64,000 nucleotides of DNA from Elusimicrobium sp. An273 (GCF_002159705.1 NZ_NFJD01000001.1:248001-312000); one strand, 5' to 3'. Counted from the first letter of the stretch, positions 9,152 to 17,781 are shown. The notes: a model not told the origin generated them from the letters alone. Made by a program: numbers and translations.

Positions 9152-10513
9152 TTAATCTTGGGCGGCGCTGCGGGCGGCCTGCAGTTCTAGAGCCAGATAG
9201 GTTTTCGTTTCTTCAAACACTTCTTTGCGAAGCAGCCACAACGACAAAATGTTGGGGATGCACATCACGGCAATGGCCGTGTCCGCCAGTTCCCACACCA
9301 GTTTAGGGCTTAAAAACCCGCCCACACACATTACCGCCAGCCACAGCCAATACACGGGTTTCTCCACATTTACCCCCAGGCAAAACTGCACCGACTTGGC
9401 GGTGTAATAGCTCCACCCCACCAAGGTGGAAAAAGCAAATAACGAAAGCGAAATTAACAACAGCACCGAACCGCCGGGCAACGTGGAAAAAGCATTTTCC
9501 GCCAATTGCGCGCCAAACAAAGAGCCCGCACTCCAATCCCCCGCGATTACCACCGCCACGCCCGAAAGCAGACAAATAACCAAGGTGTCCCAAAACACGG
9601 TGGTGGCGGAAATTAAGCCCTGCCGCACCGGGTTGGGCGTTTGCGCCGCGGCGGCGGCAATGGCACCGCTTCCGCTGCCGGCTTCGTTGGAAAGCACCCC
9701 GCGCGCCACCCCGTAGCGCACGGCTTCTTTAAGCGTAATGCCGATCGCGCCGCCTAATACGGCGGTACCGCTGAAAGCACTTTTAAAAATACACGCAATC
9801 GCCCACGGCAACTTATCAACGTGGGTAATAATCACGGCGACGCACGACACGATATATACCACTGCCATGACCGGCACCAGCCATTTGCAAAACGCGGCAA
9901 TTTTGCGAACGCCGCCCAAGATGACGGCCCCCGTCAGCCCAATAAGAATAAGCGTCGTGATAAAAGACGGCGCCTTAAAAACGGAATCATAAATGGCGAC
10001 CAACGAATTGGTTTGAATTAGAGCGTCTGCAAACCCCATCAGCGCCGTGGCAATGGCAAACACAGCGGCCGTTTTCTTCATCTGAAGCCCTTTTTTAAGC
10101 ACATACATTGGGCCGCCTACATATTCCCCCGCTTCGTTTTTTTCGCGGTATTTTACGGCCAACACCGATTCGGCATACTTGGTGGCCATGGCAAAAAAAG
10201 CGGAAAGCATCATCCAAAACAACGCCCCCGGCCCCCCGGTGGATACGGCCGCCGCCACCCCCACAATGTTGCCGGTGCCCACCATGGCCGCCAACGCGAT
10301 GACCAACGCGCCAAAACTGCTTACGGCGCCGGCCGCGTTGCTTTTTTTAAGAGAAAGAGAAATGGCCTGCAACAGATGTTTTTGGATAAATTTTAATTTC
10401 CACGTAAAATACACGCTGATGCCCACAATCAGCACCAACATCGGCGCGCCCCATAAAACGGCGTTAAATTTCACTACGGCCTGCGTAAACATTTCCATAA
10501 CAGTCTGTTCCAT
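9152..10513 (-). CDS. Sodium:alanine/glycine symporter (AGCS family)
   Basis: This 453-residue, 10-11-helix membrane protein matches AGCS (AlsT/DagA-type) amino-acid carriers in length and motifs: GNIVGVAAAVSTGGPGALFWM near residue 81, AKYREKNEAGEYVGGPMYVL near residue 118 and RGVLSNEAGSGSGAIAAAAA near residue 268. It would import alanine or glycine with Na+. The last ORF codons are a basic/acidic cytoplasmic tail. AAGGA precedes ATG 10513, with a TATACA/TACTAT -10-like region about 20 nt further up. It is transcribed alone and diverges from the nucleoside phosphorylase gene. Proton coupling instead of Na+ is possible. Confidence 0.9.
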   Translation of the reverse strand: MEQTVMEMFTQAVVKFNAVLWGAPMLVLIVGISVYFTWKLKFIQKHLLQAISLSLKKSNAAGAVSSFGALVIALAAMVGTGNIVGVAAAVSTGGPGALFWMMLSAFFAMATKYAESVLAVKYREKNEAGEYVGGPMYVLKKGLQMKKTAAVFAIATALMGFADALIQTNSLVAIYDSVFKAPSFITTLILIGLTGAVILGGVRKIAAFCKWLVPVMAVVYIVSCVAVIITHVDKLPWAIACIFKSAFSGTAVLGGAIGITLKEAVRYGVARGVLSNEAGSGSGAIAAAAAQTPNPVRQGLISATTVFWDTLVICLLSGVAVVIAGDWSAGSLFGAQLAENAFSTLPGGSVLLLISLSLFAFSTLVGWSYYTAKSVQFCLGVNVEKPVYWLWLAVMCVGGFLSPKLVWELADTAIAVMCIPNILSLWLLRKEVFEETKTYLALELQAARSAAQD

Positions 10514-10578
10514 TTGGTTCCTTCTTTTTGTATAGTATTAGTTGCAGTGCAAACACAATTTGTAAATTTTACCAAAAT

Positions 10579-11325
10579 ATGACTCTTCTATTCCCGAAAA
10601 ACAAAAAACCTTCTTTAAAAGAAATTTCCACGCCCGCCGGCTATGTGCGGCATGTGGCGGCGGGGCTGAAATTGCCGTCTAAAGCGATTTTATGCCCCAT
10701 TTCTTCCCTCACGCGCTATGTAGAAAGCCAAGCCAAATACAAAAAATACAATTGCGAGGCAGACATCTACGCCTTAAGCACGGAAGATTTGTGCTACGTT
10801 ACCAACTTCGGCTCCGGCGCCCCGGGCATGACGATGGCCTTGGAAGTGCTTATCGCTTTGGGCGTAAAAGAATTTGTGTTCATCGGTCTTGCGGGGTCGC
10901 TTCAGGAAGAAGTGGAACCGGCGGATATCGTCCTGTGCCAGGAAGCCCTGTGCGATGACGGCACCTCCCCCTGCTATACTGCGCGCGAAACCAGCAAACC
11001 CAACAAAACCTTGTTTGCAAAACTAGCCAAAGCGCTGCGGGCGGCCGGGAAAAATTTCCATATCGGCCGCAACTGGACGACGGACGCCATCTTCCGTGAG
11101 ACCAAAGAAGAAGTGAAACACTACCAAAAGCAGGACGTGCTGACGGTGGAAATGGAAACGGCGGCTTTTTACGCCGTATGCGCCAAACGCAAAGCCAAAG
11201 GAGCGGCGGCTTTTGTGGTAAGCGATAAATTAGACCGCCTTAAATGGGAACCGCACTTTGGAGAAAAGCCTATTTTCCGCGCCTTGGAAACGGTATTTGA
11301 CGCGGCGCGCAAAGCCCTTCAATAA
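10579..11325 (+). CDS. Nucleoside phosphorylase (uridine phosphorylase-like)
   Basis: This 248-residue protein of the PNP/UDP phosphorylase superfamily has NFGSGAPGMTMALEVLIALG (phosphate and ribose side, near residue 79), FIGLAGSL near residue 101 and VEMETAAFYAVC (nucleoside-binding Glu/Met) near residue 191. It would release a base and ribose-1-phosphate from a nucleoside. VVSDKL replaces the usual VSDxL purine-site loop, which does not decide between uridine and purine substrates. The start at 10579 is inferred because the family motifs begin soon after and upstream residues look non-coding. No clear ribosome site precedes it. It is monocistronic and ends in a perfect palindromic terminator. 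Confidence 0.8.
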   Translation: MTLLFPKNKKPSLKEISTPAGYVRHVAAGLKLPSKAILCPISSLTRYVESQAKYKKYNCEADIYALSTEDLCYVTNFGSGAPGMTMALEVLIALGVKEFVFIGLAGSLQEEVEPADIVLCQEALCDDGTSPCYTARETSKPNKTLFAKLAKALRAAGKNFHIGRNWTTDAIFRETKEEVKHYQKQDVLTVEMETAAFYAVCAKRKAKGAAAFVVSDKLDRLKWEPHFGEKPIFRALETVFDAARKALQ

Positions 11326-11345
11326 AATACGTCCGATTCCTCTGA

Positions 11346-11376
11346 TAAAAACCCCCGGTTTAACCGGGGGTTTTTT
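11346..11376 (+). terminator. Palindromic terminator
   Basis: ACCCCCGGTTTAACCGGGGGT is flanked by A4 and T6 runs. It can act in both directions but directly follows the plus-strand phosphorylase gene. Confidence 0.85.
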
Positions 11377-11417
11377 ATGCTGCAAAAGTTCTTCGTTCGC
11401 GGCCGCTTTTTAAGCCC

Positions 11418-12908
11418 TTAGTAGTGGGTGCGCTCCAAATCTTCGGGCAGCGGGTCAATGGCTTTTAAGCGGCTCCAAAATTCGTCAATCGTTTGAATGC
11501 GTTCTTTGGGGTCTTCTTTCAGCGCATCTTCCAAGAGGCCGTCCACCGCCGGCGGGATATTGGGCGCCAGTTTGGACGCCGGAACAATTTTCTTTTTGGC
11601 AATATCAAAGCCTTTCACCGTCCACGGCACTTGCCCGACCAACGCTTCATACAAGCACAGCGCCAGCGAATATACGTCCGACTGTTTGCGCATAAATCCT
11701 TTTTGCTGTTCGGGCGCCATATAAGCGGGCGTGCCGGCCACGGTGCGGGCGCCGGTTTCGTGGTCTACCGATTTTTTGGCCACGCCAAAATCCATGACTT
11801 TGGCCTTATCGTCATCAAAAATCATAATGTTGCCCGGCTTCAAATCGCAGTGGATAATATCCTGTGAGTGGGCGTACTGCAGGCCGCGGCAGACATATTC
11901 AAAAATCCGTTTTGCCTTGGAAAACGGCAGCCGTCCGTCAATATCCAGCCGGGTTTCCAACGTTTGCCCGTCCACATATTCAAACACCAGATATAAGGAA
12001 CTTTCGGACTCGATTACCGTGTAAATTTCCACAATGCACGGGTGGCGCAAGAGGGCCACCATCCGCGCCTCGGATAAAAACTGCTCCCGCACATAAGAAC
12101 TGCGCACCAACTCCGGCCGCACGCGCTTGATAGCCACTTTGCGTTTGAGCACTTTGTCATAGGCTTCATACACTTTTCCCATGCCGCCTTCGCCTATTTG
12201 GCGGATAAAGTCGTACTGTTCTTTTACTTCCACTTCCCGGCGGGAAAAGGCGTTTCGCGGCTGGCGGAACACATCTTCATACCGCCAGTACACAAACAAC
12301 AATACGGCAATAAACACCGCCACAAAATACAGCACAATCCAGCGCGGGGTAGATTTTTTGACAGCTTTTTGCGCCGGGTCAGCCGTCGTCTTGACGGCGG
12401 AAGTCTTTGCATTCAGTTCATCTTGCAGTTTTTGCGCCAAGCGGGAAGAAGGATTCAGCTTTAAGGCGGTTTCCACATCTATCCGGGCGCGCTCGTAATC
12501 TTTCAAATGCAAATAGGCGCCGCCGCGCAAAATATAGGCGCGGGAATCCTGCGGGGCTACGGCAATTGCCTGCCCGGCGGAATAAATCACGTCGTCATAT
12601 CTTCCGAGTCCGTCGTAGGCAATGGCCAAAAGCAAATGGAAACGGTTGTCTAAAAAGTTTTTGGCGGTCAGTTCATTAATGCGGCGAATCACCTCATTAA
12701 AGCGCCGTTCTTTAAGCTGTTTATTTAAGGAAGCAATTTCGGTGTTGCGGGCTTGTTGGTTAAAAACTTTTGTTTGGACAGACGTATTGGTTTGGGAAGA
12801 AAAATTCCCCCCCACAATCAGCGGTGCATTTTGCGTAGCCGGAGCCGCCCAAAGCGCTGCTCCCCACAGCAAAACGCCAACCAGTAAAAGAATGCCCTTT
12901 TTAAACAT
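11418..12908 (-). CDS. Receptor-type Ser/Thr protein kinase with N-terminal TPR domain
   Basis: The order in this 496-residue protein is signal-anchor/signal peptide (1-22), TPR repeats (about 55-165), one membrane helix (about 190-210) and a protein kinase domain (about 230-485). The kinase has the glycine loop GEGGMGKVYEAYD, the AIKRV lysine, the catalytic loop HCDLKPGN and VMDFG, then GTPAYMAPEQ. HCD replaces the usual HRD, so it is an RD-minus type kinase. The catalytic Asp is present. The predicted topology puts the TPRs outside and the kinase inside, the reverse domain order of PknB-type kinases. TAGAAT (12915-12920) lies 6 nt before ATG 12908, suggesting a leaderless mRNA. An alternative ATG is at 12914. 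Confidence 0.88.
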   Translation of the reverse strand: MFKKGILLLVGVLLWGAALWAAPATQNAPLIVGGNFSSQTNTSVQTKVFNQQARNTEIASLNKQLKERRFNEVIRRINELTAKNFLDNRFHLLLAIAYDGLGRYDDVIYSAGQAIAVAPQDSRAYILRGGAYLHLKDYERARIDVETALKLNPSSRLAQKLQDELNAKTSAVKTTADPAQKAVKKSTPRWIVLYFVAVFIAVLLFVYWRYEDVFRQPRNAFSRREVEVKEQYDFIRQIGEGGMGKVYEAYDKVLKRKVAIKRVRPELVRSSYVREQFLSEARMVALLRHPCIVEIYTVIESESSLYLVFEYVDGQTLETRLDIDGRLPFSKAKRIFEYVCRGLQYAHSQDIIHCDLKPGNIMIFDDDKAKVMDFGVAKKSVDHETGARTVAGTPAYMAPEQQKGFMRKQSDVYSLALCLYEALVGQVPWTVKGFDIAKKKIVPASKLAPNIPPAVDGLLEDALKEDPKERIQTIDEFWSRLKAIDPLPEDLERTHY

Positions 12909-12959
12909 AAGCATATTCTAGCACAAAGAAAGGGTTTTGTTCCAACCCTGTAGAATTAC

Positions 12960-12965
12960 TATAAT
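12960..12965 (+). promoter_or_regulatory. TATAAT box 7 nt before the murI start codon
   Basis: A perfect -10 box ends at 12965 and the start codon is at 12973, leaving AAGGATT between them. This is one of many such close pairs in the window. Confidence 0.55.
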
Positions 12966-12972
12966 AAGGATT

Positions 12973-13773
12973 ATGAAAAAACAACCCATCGGCGTGTTTG
13001 ATTCGGGCCTGGGCGGGCTGACCATTTTAAACGCCCTGCACCGCGAACTGCCGCATGAAGATTTGATTTATTTCGGCGATACCGCCAACGTGCCCTACGG
13101 CTCCAAATCCAAAGCCGCGGTAACTAAATTTTCCTTGGCGATTGCCCGTTTTTTGGAAAGTTTGGGAGTCAAGCTGATTGTTGTGGCCTGCAATACCGCC
13201 TCGGCCCAAGCGCTGGCGGAACTGCGGCGGCGCATTTCCGTACCGGTCATGGGCGTCATTGAACCCGGCGCCGAAAGAGCCGCCCAAACCTCCCGCAACG
13301 GGCGCATTGCCGTATTGGGGACGGAAGGCACCGTAAAAAGCAACGCCTACCCTAAAGCCATTTTAAAGCGCAGCCCCCAAGCGCGTATCATTCAACAGGC
13401 CTGCCCGCTGTTTGTGCCGCTGGTGGAAGAAAACTGGGGCAAAAAACCCGCGGCCGAACTGATTGCGCGGGAATACATGGCCCGCGTGCAAAAAAGCGGG
13501 GCAGACACCGTGATTTTAGGCTGCACCCATTACCCCATATTAAAACCGGTGCTTCGCAAAATTTTGGGCAAACACGTAACGCTTGTAGACTCGGCCGATA
13601 CGCTGGCCCAGGCCGCCCGCGCGTTTTTAACGGCCCGCGGCCAAGCCGCCGCACAAGGCAAAGGGTGCGTGCGCCTCTACGCCAGCGACGACCCGGCCCG
13701 TTTTAAACGCCTGGCCGGCTATTTGCTGCCGGGCAAAATAGGAGCCGTACGGCTTAAAAAACTGGATTTATGA
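12973..13773 (+). CDS. murI: Glutamate racemase
   Basis: This 266-residue enzyme interconverts L- and D-glutamate for peptidoglycan. Motifs are GVFDSGLGGL (residues 6-15), the first catalytic cysteine in VVACNTASA near residue 74 and the second in LGCTHYP near residue 185, with GDTANVPYGSKS between. The length is typical. The start at 12973 follows a TATAAT box by only 7 nt, with AAGGA inside that gap, so the transcript is probably leaderless or nearly so. The stop overlaps the pgeF start (ATGA arrangement), so the two cell-wall genes form a translationally coupled pair. Confidence 0.95.
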   Translation: MKKQPIGVFDSGLGGLTILNALHRELPHEDLIYFGDTANVPYGSKSKAAVTKFSLAIARFLESLGVKLIVVACNTASAQALAELRRRISVPVMGVIEPGAERAAQTSRNGRIAVLGTEGTVKSNAYPKAILKRSPQARIIQQACPLFVPLVEENWGKKPAAELIAREYMARVQKSGADTVILGCTHYPILKPVLRKILGKHVTLVDSADTLAQAARAFLTARGQAAAQGKGCVRLYASDDPARFKRLAGYLLPGKIGAVRLKKLDL

Positions 13774-14462
13774 ATATATATGCAGACAATCGGATGCTTT
13801 CTTTAGGGCTGGTGGGCGGCACGGTCTCGCGCCATGCCGGCAATATGCGCACGGCGGACGCGCAGGCGGCCGTATACCAGCAATTAAATATACCGGCCAA
13901 GCAAATTTTGCACTTTCATCAAACCCACAGCGACCGCATCATCCGCATCGCTTCCGATGCGGACGCGTTGGCCTTTCAAAACCAGCCCGAACAAGAAGCC
14001 GATGCGTGGCTTTTTTCCTGCGGGGGCTGGGGCGCGGCCATTTTAACGGCGGACTGCGTGCCGCTGTTTTTATGGGACGAAACCGCTTCCGTCTTTGCCC
14101 TGGCGCACTGCGGCTGGCGCGGGGTGGTGGGGCAGCTGCCCTACAAAACCGCCCGAGCAATGAAGGACGCCGGCGCCCAAGGCACTCTTTACGGCTGGCT
14201 GGGGCCGCATATTCAAAGCTGCTGTTTTGAAGTGCAGCAAGACGTGGCTGCCCAGTTCTCGGCCCAGAGCGTTATTCATAAGGACGGCAAAATTTTTGTC
14301 AATTTAAATACGGAAATTTTGCTCCAGCTGCAGCTGGCGGGCCTCAACGCGGCGGACGTCAAAACGCCTTACTATTGCACGTGCGGGGATAAAGAAAATT
14401 TCTTTTCCTGGCGGCGCGACCACGTAAAAGACAGTTTGCTTTCGTTTATTTACAAGCCGTAA
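13770..14462 (+). CDS. pgeF: Peptidoglycan editing factor / multicopper-like laccase-domain protein
   Basis: This 230-residue YfiH/PgeF (Cu-oxidase_4) protein has the family's metal-site residues in order: HQTHSDRI near residue 50, ILTADCVPLF near residue 93 (Cys) and ALAHCGWRGVV near residue 110 (His). GWLGPHIQSCCFEV lies near residue 150. Relatives act as purine nucleoside phosphorylase or adenosine deaminase in vitro and help keep wrong amino acids out of the muropeptide precursor. Pairing with murI fits a cell-wall role. It overlaps murI by four bases and ends in a bidirectional terminator shared with the convergent antiporter gene. Confidence 0.92.
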   Translation: MNIYADNRMLSLGLVGGTVSRHAGNMRTADAQAAVYQQLNIPAKQILHFHQTHSDRIIRIASDADALAFQNQPEQEADAWLFSCGGWGAAILTADCVPLFLWDETASVFALAHCGWRGVVGQLPYKTARAMKDAGAQGTLYGWLGPHIQSCCFEVQQDVAAQFSAQSVIHKDGKIFVNLNTEILLQLQLAGLNAADVKTPYYCTCGDKENFFSWRRDHVKDSLLSFIYKP

Positions 14463-14490
14463 AAAAGCCCCGGTTTAACCGGGGCTTTTC
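14463..14490. terminator. Bidirectional hairpin terminator
   Basis: AAGCCCCGGTTTAACCGGGGCTT palindrome with an A-run before and T-run after lies between convergent pgeF and antiporter genes. Confidence 0.85.
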
Positions 14491-14493
14491 AAT

Positions 14494-15798
14494 TTATGGT
14501 TCCGTGGGCGGATTTTCAGCCGCAGGAGCGGCCCCTTGCTCCGGCTGTGCGGGAGCAGGCGCACCCGTGCCTTGCGCGTGGCGGAAAAACATCGCTTTTC
14601 CCAGCCATTGAAGTCCGCCTTTTTCAATCCGAAAAGACATCAAATTGGAAAGCACTACGCTAAAAAAGATGACCGCATAAATCACATCTTGAATAACGGC
14701 GCCTTCCTGCGGCAGCTGCGAAGCAATCATCGCCGCCAACACCGCGCTGACCAATCCGTTGGGGCACATGGCCGTAATCACGGAACAATCCGAACGGGTA
14801 ATTTTTTTAGACACGCAATAATTTACCACCGGCGCCCGGAACACCAGCTTGGCCAGCGCCAGTAACAGGCCAATAGCGAGCAAATCCATCCGCCCCAGCC
14901 GAATGCAAATGCCCATATAGACAAAAAACAGCGTTTTAAAGATAAATTCAATCTCGTCAAAAAAGTCCTTTTCCCCGCTGTTTAAAGACAGCAGCCGGCG
15001 GTAATCCAGCTTAGGCAGCCACAGCCGTTTAATAAGCCGTATGTTCCCCGCCACCACGCCAAAGGCCAGGGTGGCTATGGCGCCGTCTCCGCCGATAAGC
15101 CCGCTTACGCTGTACACCAACAGCACAAAGGCAAACGTCAGCGAAATGGCGTTTTCCAGCCGGCGCACCCGGTTTAAAATACTCATCCAAAAGAATCCCG
15201 CCGCCAGCGCAAACACTATACCGATGCCAAACGATTTGATAATCCCCGCCGCCAGCGCGCCGGCAGACACCGTCCCCCCGCGCGACGCCGCCGACAACAA
15301 TGCCAACGCCAGCACAATGGAGTAGACGCCCGTCAGATTGGCTTCCAGGAAAAGAATGGTTTTGGTGGTTTTGGACACTTTCAGCTTGGCCAGCATGGGG
15401 GTAATGATGGCGGTGGAGTTATCGGCCACAATGGCGCCGATAATCAGCGCGTAAATTTGCGGAATGCCCAGCGTCCATTGGGTAATAAACGCGATTAAGG
15501 CCGTAATTAATAGAAAGCACACCGTGGTCAGCAATAACCCCTGCCCCACGGCACCGCGCAAAGACAAAATGCGAAAATCCAGCCCGCTTTTAAACAGCAC
15601 CACAATAAGGGCCAGCGTGGTAAAAATCTGGCCGGCTTCCCCGAACGAGGCCGGGCTGACCACGTGCAAAATGGGCCCCATTAAAATGCCCAAAATCATC
15701 AGCGGCAGCACATCCGGCAGGCGCGTTTTTTCAAACAGGGACGAAAAAATATGTCCTAAAAACAGGAGTACCCCGATAAATAAGATGGCGTAGGTCAT
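14494..15798 (-). CDS. Cation:proton antiporter (CPA family)
   Basis: This 434-residue membrane protein has about 12 hydrophobic segments and the Na+/H+ exchanger fold pattern, with a first helix at residues 3-20, the LPLMILGILMGP region near 30 and IIGAIVADNSTAIITPML near residue 120. In that last stretch a single Asp (ADNS) stands where electrogenic CPA2 members have a DD pair. It should exchange Na+ or K+ for H+. The C-terminal 25 residues are a Pro/Ala/Glu-rich tail after the last helix. TATAAT (15805-15810) lies 6 nt before ATG 15798, with no ribosome site. The call to NhaP rather than Kef subfamily is uncertain. Confidence 0.82.
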   Translation of the reverse strand: MTYAILFIGVLLFLGHIFSSLFEKTRLPDVLPLMILGILMGPILHVVSPASFGEAGQIFTTLALIVVLFKSGLDFRILSLRGAVGQGLLLTTVCFLLITALIAFITQWTLGIPQIYALIIGAIVADNSTAIITPMLAKLKVSKTTKTILFLEANLTGVYSIVLALALLSAASRGGTVSAGALAAGIIKSFGIGIVFALAAGFFWMSILNRVRRLENAISLTFAFVLLVYSVSGLIGGDGAIATLAFGVVAGNIRLIKRLWLPKLDYRRLLSLNSGEKDFFDEIEFIFKTLFFVYMGICIRLGRMDLLAIGLLLALAKLVFRAPVVNYCVSKKITRSDCSVITAMCPNGLVSAVLAAMIASQLPQEGAVIQDVIYAVIFFSVVLSNLMSFRIEKGGLQWLGKAMFFRHAQGTGAPAPAQPEQGAAPAAENPPTEP

Positions 15799-15852
15799 AT
15801 AAAAATTATACGAAAAAGGGCTCTTGCGCGGGGGAAGAATATTTATTTAAAT

Positions 15853-16788
15853 ATGCTTATGGAACACAATGCAAAAATTTTATTGGCGGACGATTCCCAC
15901 GCCATCCGTTTTTTAGTGTCCGAAATCCTGACCAACGCCGGCTTTACCGTTATTGAAGCCGAAGACGGGCAGGAAGCCATTGAAAAAACCTATAAAGAAA
16001 ACCCCGACCTGCTGATTTTGGACTATGAAATGCCCAAAAAGACAGGTTTTGAAGTCGTGCGCGAAGTGCGAAGCCGCACCGGCTACCTGCACACGCCGAT
16101 TATTATTTTCACGGCGGTAACCGAAAAATCCACCAAGCTGGAAGGCTTGGGATTGGATATTGACGACTATTTAACCAAACCCGCCGACGAAGACGAAATC
16201 GTCGCCCGCGTGAAACTGCTTTTAAAGCGCAACAAACAAAAAATGGACTGCAACCCCTTAACCCGCCTGCCGGGCAACCCCTCCATTCAAACGCGGGTGG
16301 AAGCCGAAATTGCCAGCGGCCGGCCGTTTGCGGTGCTGTATTGCGACTTAAACAATTTTAAATCGTTTAACGACAAATACGGTTTTGAAGCCGGCGACCG
16401 CGTGCTGAAAACCGAGGCGGACGTAATCGTACACGCGGCCGAGCAAGACCCTACTTCTTTTGTGGGGCATATCGGCGGAGACGATTTTATCGTGGTCTGC
16501 TCGTTTGACAAGGCCGAAGCCATCGCCCAAGAAATTACGTCCAAAACCGATGCCTTGGCCCCTACGTTTTATAACGAGGAAGACCGCAAAAACGGGTATA
16601 TGGTGTCCACCAACCGCCGGGGAGAAATGGAAAAATTCAAATTCCTCTCCATCGGAATCGGCATTGTGCACAACACCAAAAAACCGCTTACTTCGTTTGC
16701 CATGGTCAGCAACATTGGCAGCGAGCTCAAATGCTTGGCCAAACAGCACGAAGGCGGCAGTTTTTACGTGTTAGACCGCCGCGCCTAA
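15853..16788 (+). CDS. Response regulator with receiver and GGDEF-like output domain
   Basis: Residues 8-125 of this 311-residue protein are a complete receiver domain: acidic pair LLADDS, phosphorylation site LLILDYEMPKK and the K in YLTKPAD. Residues 138-305 are a GGDEF-type domain with VLYCDLNNFKSFNDKYGFEAGDRVL and HIGGDDFIVV. The signature is GGDDF rather than GGDEF, and an unusual insertion (YNEEDRKNGYMVSTNRRGEMEKFKF) interrupts the usual order before LSIGIGIV. It may make cyclic di-GMP or may be a modified relative. A second ATG at 15859, 6 nt after a TTAAAT box, is a possible alternative start. No histidine kinase adjoins it. Confidence 0.85.
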   Translation: MLMEHNAKILLADDSHAIRFLVSEILTNAGFTVIEAEDGQEAIEKTYKENPDLLILDYEMPKKTGFEVVREVRSRTGYLHTPIIIFTAVTEKSTKLEGLGLDIDDYLTKPADEDEIVARVKLLLKRNKQKMDCNPLTRLPGNPSIQTRVEAEIASGRPFAVLYCDLNNFKSFNDKYGFEAGDRVLKTEADVIVHAAEQDPTSFVGHIGGDDFIVVCSFDKAEAIAQEITSKTDALAPTFYNEEDRKNGYMVSTNRRGEMEKFKFLSIGIGIVHNTKKPLTSFAMVSNIGSELKCLAKQHEGGSFYVLDRRA

Positions 16789-16799
16789 GCTTTGCCTGC

Positions 16800-16835
16800 A
16801 AAAAAAGCCCCGCTCTCTGGAGCGGGGCTTTTTAT
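16800..16835. terminator. Bidirectional hairpin terminator
   Basis: AAAGCCCCGCTC/GAGCGGGGCTTTTT with a TCTG loop separates the convergent receiver-GGDEF and pilin genes. Confidence 0.85.
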
Positions 16836-17390
16836 TTATTCTGCGATGACATTCTTAAAACCAAGCGTAGCACAAAGCTGTTTGCCCCTTTGCGTACTTT
16901 CCCGTACGCGGTAAATGCAGACTTCATCGCCTACATAATCGCCGTGATCAAACCCGATCCGAATTCTGGCCAGTTGTTTATCGGAACAAGTAATGCAGCC
17001 TACGGTGGAATCCGGACACAGAAAAACCTCTATTGCTCCGCCTACATAAGCCCCCTGCGGCATCATATTGTGTATAAAAAAATCTTTCCCGCAAATCCAC
17101 TCATTTCCTCTTGCTAAGGCAGGCTCGCAGTCCTCCACATAATTCACGTCCAAATCGCGCAAATCGGCCGCATATTCCCCATTGGCAAGGTAGTAGGCTT
17201 CCTGCGCCCGTTTAATGCCATAAGCTCTTTGTATATAATCGCTCATTCTGGCCTTATCTACTACCGATTGATATTTCGGCACAGCTATCGCGGCCAAGAT
17301 ACCGATTATTAATACCACTACTAAGAGCTCTATAAGCGTAAATCCGGCGTTTTTACCGCCGGGGAACGATTTTTGATAAATTTTTGCCAT
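16836..17390 (-). CDS. Type IV pilin-like protein
   Basis: This 184-residue prepilin has a short basic leader and the prepilin peptidase site G-FTLIELL near residue 17. The class III hydrophobic helix LLVVVLIIGILAAIAVPKYQ follows, then a globular domain with AQEAYYLANGEY and six cysteines. PilD-type peptidase would cut after the Gly. The helix then packs into a pilus or pseudopilus. ATG 17390 is preferred over a TTG two codons upstream. Its -10-like TAAATT lies 6 nt away and the upstream bases match those of the second pilin gene at 28331 almost exactly. An inverted repeat spans the start codon (17375-17404). It lies far from any visible pilus assembly genes, so it may be one of several pilins or a pseudopilin. 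Confidence 0.88.
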   Translation of the reverse strand: MAKIYQKSFPGGKNAGFTLIELLVVVLIIGILAAIAVPKYQSVVDKARMSDYIQRAYGIKRAQEAYYLANGEYAADLRDLDVNYVEDCEPALARGNEWICGKDFFIHNMMPQGAYVGGAIEVFLCPDSTVGCITCSDKQLARIRIGFDHGDYVGDEVCIYRVRESTQRGKQLCATLGFKNVIAE

Positions 17391-17404
17391 ACGCAAAATT
17401 TATC
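17375..17404. repeat. Inverted repeat spanning the pilin start codon
   Basis: GATAAATTTTTGC and GCAAAATTTATC face each other around CATAC, the start codon and its flank on the plus strand. If transcribed it could pair across the start codon. Confidence 0.55.
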
Positions 17405-17449
17405 AAAAAAAACGAGTCAAGGGGCGAGCCGCCCCTCCCCACTCAATAC

Positions 17450-17492
17450 CCGTTCATCCGATTAGTTTAGGCCACACTACTTAGGCAATGTA
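17450..17492. repeat. Intergenic repeat, copy A (partial)
   Basis: This is the 3' half of the unit seen complete at 17782-17850. It shares TCATCCGAYTAGKTTA and SGCCACACTAYTTARGCAAT with that copy. The 5' half (TTGCCGGGGGCAGG) is missing. Confidence 0.6.
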
Positions 17493-17640
17493 GCATCCTT
17501 ACGAAAGGATAGCGGCTGACCGTTCCACTATATAAGGAATTTCTTTTTATGTGTCGTTGCCGTTCAGATACGCTGTTACGCTGTAAAAAGGATTTTTCCT
17601 TTTGATGTTGTTGCCGTTTATCCGCCCTTTTGTTCTGCTT

Positions 17641-17724
17641 ATAAAAAGCCTTCCAAGACGAGTGGAAATTTTATTGTTTGAGCGCAGCGAGTTATAAAAT
17701 TTCCGGCTTGGAAGTGATTTTTAT
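17641..17724. repeat. Nested long inverted repeat
   Basis: CTTCCAAG (17650-17657) pairs with CTTGGAAG (17707-17714). Inside it GGAAATTTTAT (17664-17674) pairs perfectly with ATAAAATTTCC (17694-17704), enclosing a 19-nt loop. AT-rich ends (ATAAAAA, TTTTTAT) extend the pairing. This could be a small palindromic mobile element remnant or a structured RNA. Confidence 0.6.
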
Positions 17725-17750
17725 AGGACACTGGGGCGGCGGTCTTTTTC

Positions 17751-17778
17751 GTACTTTTTCTGACGCCAGAAAAAGTAC
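17751..17778. repeat. Perfect 12-bp inverted repeat
   Basis: GTACTTTTTCTG and CAGAAAAAGTAC flank a four-base ACGC loop. It lies just before repeat copy B. Confidence 0.7.
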
Positions 17779-17781
17779 CCC

